From positions 1,447,269-1,511,268 of the forward strand of contig CAUYUJ010022503.1 in NCBI GenBank assembly GCA_963575745.1: a stretch of DNA of 64,000 bases. Reading direction: 5' to 3'. The notes under the pieces are model-generated. The model saw nothing but the letters and a program-made list of their open reading frames with translations. It had not been told where the DNA came from and did no database searches. The DNA is from Prorocentrum cordatum. Taxonomy: Eukaryota; Sar; Dinophyceae; Prorocentrales; Prorocentraceae. Position numbers and translations under genes: made by a program. Position 1 is the stretch's first letter, and every line of letters begins with the position of its first letter. Shown piece after piece: positions 63,181 through 64,000 of the stretch.

Positions 63181-63899
63181 TCCCCCTTCCTGTCATCATC
63201 CTTCCCTCCCCCCTCCGTTCTCTTCCTTGTCCTCCTAGCCCTAATGGATCTGCATCTCTTGCCCCCGTGCTTAGCCCCCTTCATCCCCATCGTTCTCTTT
63301 TTGTTCCGCCGAGCCCTCCCCTGCTTTCTTCCTCCTCCGCCCCTTCCTCCTCCTCCTCCTCCTTCTCCTCCTCCTCCCCTCGCTCCTCCTCCTCCTCCTC
63401 CTTCTCCTCCTCCTCCTCCGGCTCCTCCGACTTTTCCTGATCGGCGCCATTTTTGTTGCCCATCTGATGCGGCCCCTGCAGTTCCTCCTCCTCTCTCACA
63501 GTGACCTCGCGCAGTCAGAGTCCTCAGAGCCCTCCTCTTTCCCTCCTCCTCCTTCTCCTCCTCCTCCTCCTCCTCCTCCTCCTCCTCCTCCTCCTCCTCC
63601 CCTTCCCCCTCCTCCCCCTCCTCCTCCTCCTCCTCCTTCTCCTCCTCCTTTTCCTCCTCCTCCACCGGCCCCTCGACTTCTCCTAATCCTCCCCGGCGTC
63701 GCCCTGATCATGGAGTGCGACGTTGTTGGCGGCCCCCATCGCCCCTGCAGTTCCCCCCCCCCTCCCACTGTGACCTGTGACCTCGCGTAGTCAGTGTCCT
63801 CAGGCAGGGCCATCCTCGTTCCCTCCCCCTTCTCCTCCTCCTCCTCCTCCTCCTCCTTCTCCTCCTCCTCCTCCCCCCTGTTTCCTCCTCCTCCTCCCC

Positions 63900-63932
<33 letters not shown>

Positions 63933-64000
63933 GCTCTTCCTCCCGTTTTGCGTCCTCAGCGCTGCGCATCTCCCTTCTCCTCCTCCTCCTCTTGCCGCTC
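63181..64000 (+). repeat. CTCCTC microsatellite with an internal duplication
   Basis: CTC runs to the window edge. CAGTTCCTCCTCCTCTCTCACAGTGACC-like and CAGTTCCCCCC-CCACTGTGACC segments at about 63478 and 63748, each followed by CTCGCG-AGTCAG, show a duplication of about 270 bp. Confidence 0.9.

Overview
The window looks like nuclear DNA from a dinoflagellate. This is inferred from several signs together, not from a single marker gene. It is GC-rich and gene-poor, and much of it is microsatellite or minisatellite sequence (ATC, GAT, GTC, GAC, CTC and GCTGAG arrays). It holds decayed LINE-type retrotransposons. It has a gene whose best-fitting intron is non-canonical (GA-AG) and bounded by long inverted repeats. 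A short sequence one mismatch from the core of the dinoflagellate spliced leader sits at the same place in all three units of a tandem gene array. I cannot name the species.

Layout. 0.1-3.3 kb: degenerate LINE on the minus strand (ORF1-like C-terminus, endonuclease, reverse transcriptase). 3.4-14 kb: simple repeats, an 18-bp satellite present in opposite orientations at 5.6 and 6.4 kb, a 519-bp element with terminal inverted repeats (8.2-8.7 kb) and a foldback at 9.5 kb. 14.6-15.6 kb: a reverse-transcriptase pseudogene on the plus strand, with in-frame stops only. 16.9-19.1 kb: a 73-76 bp tandem repeat followed by a 1.9-kb GCTGAG higher-order satellite. 19.9-24.3 kb: the best single-copy gene, a metallo-beta-lactamase-fold hydrolase in two exons split by a 3-kb intron made of repeats. 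24.4-35.5 kb: GAC arrays, dispersed repeats, two copies of a 172-bp TIR element and a second copy of a composite repeat. 35.6-38.1 kb: a GC-rich gene with a LOTUS/OST-HTH-like domain and one apparent frameshift. 39.7 kb: third copy of the TIR element. 41-47.8 kb: dispersed and tandem repeats. 47.8-55.9 kb: three 2.55-kb tandem units plus a partial fourth. Each full unit carries one intronless gene for a secreted protein with a PAN-like domain, a Pro-Thr-rich linker and a VWD-like domain. Copy 2 is frameshifted. 58.4 kb: a short LOTUS-like ORF. 59.8-60.9 kb: a LINE ORF1-like pair (coiled coil, then RRM-like) overlapping by ATGA. 61.6-62.0 kb: two strong hairpin structures. 62.2 kb: a second spliced-leader-like sequence at a possible first exon. 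62.3-64 kb: CT and CTC microsatellite.

The genes do not form a pathway. The common thread is copying: retroposition of mRNAs with relict leaders, tandem amplification, and short TIR or foldback elements, one of them forming an intron. Most long open frames elsewhere are translated microsatellite and are not reported as genes. All family names rest on motif reading without database searches.
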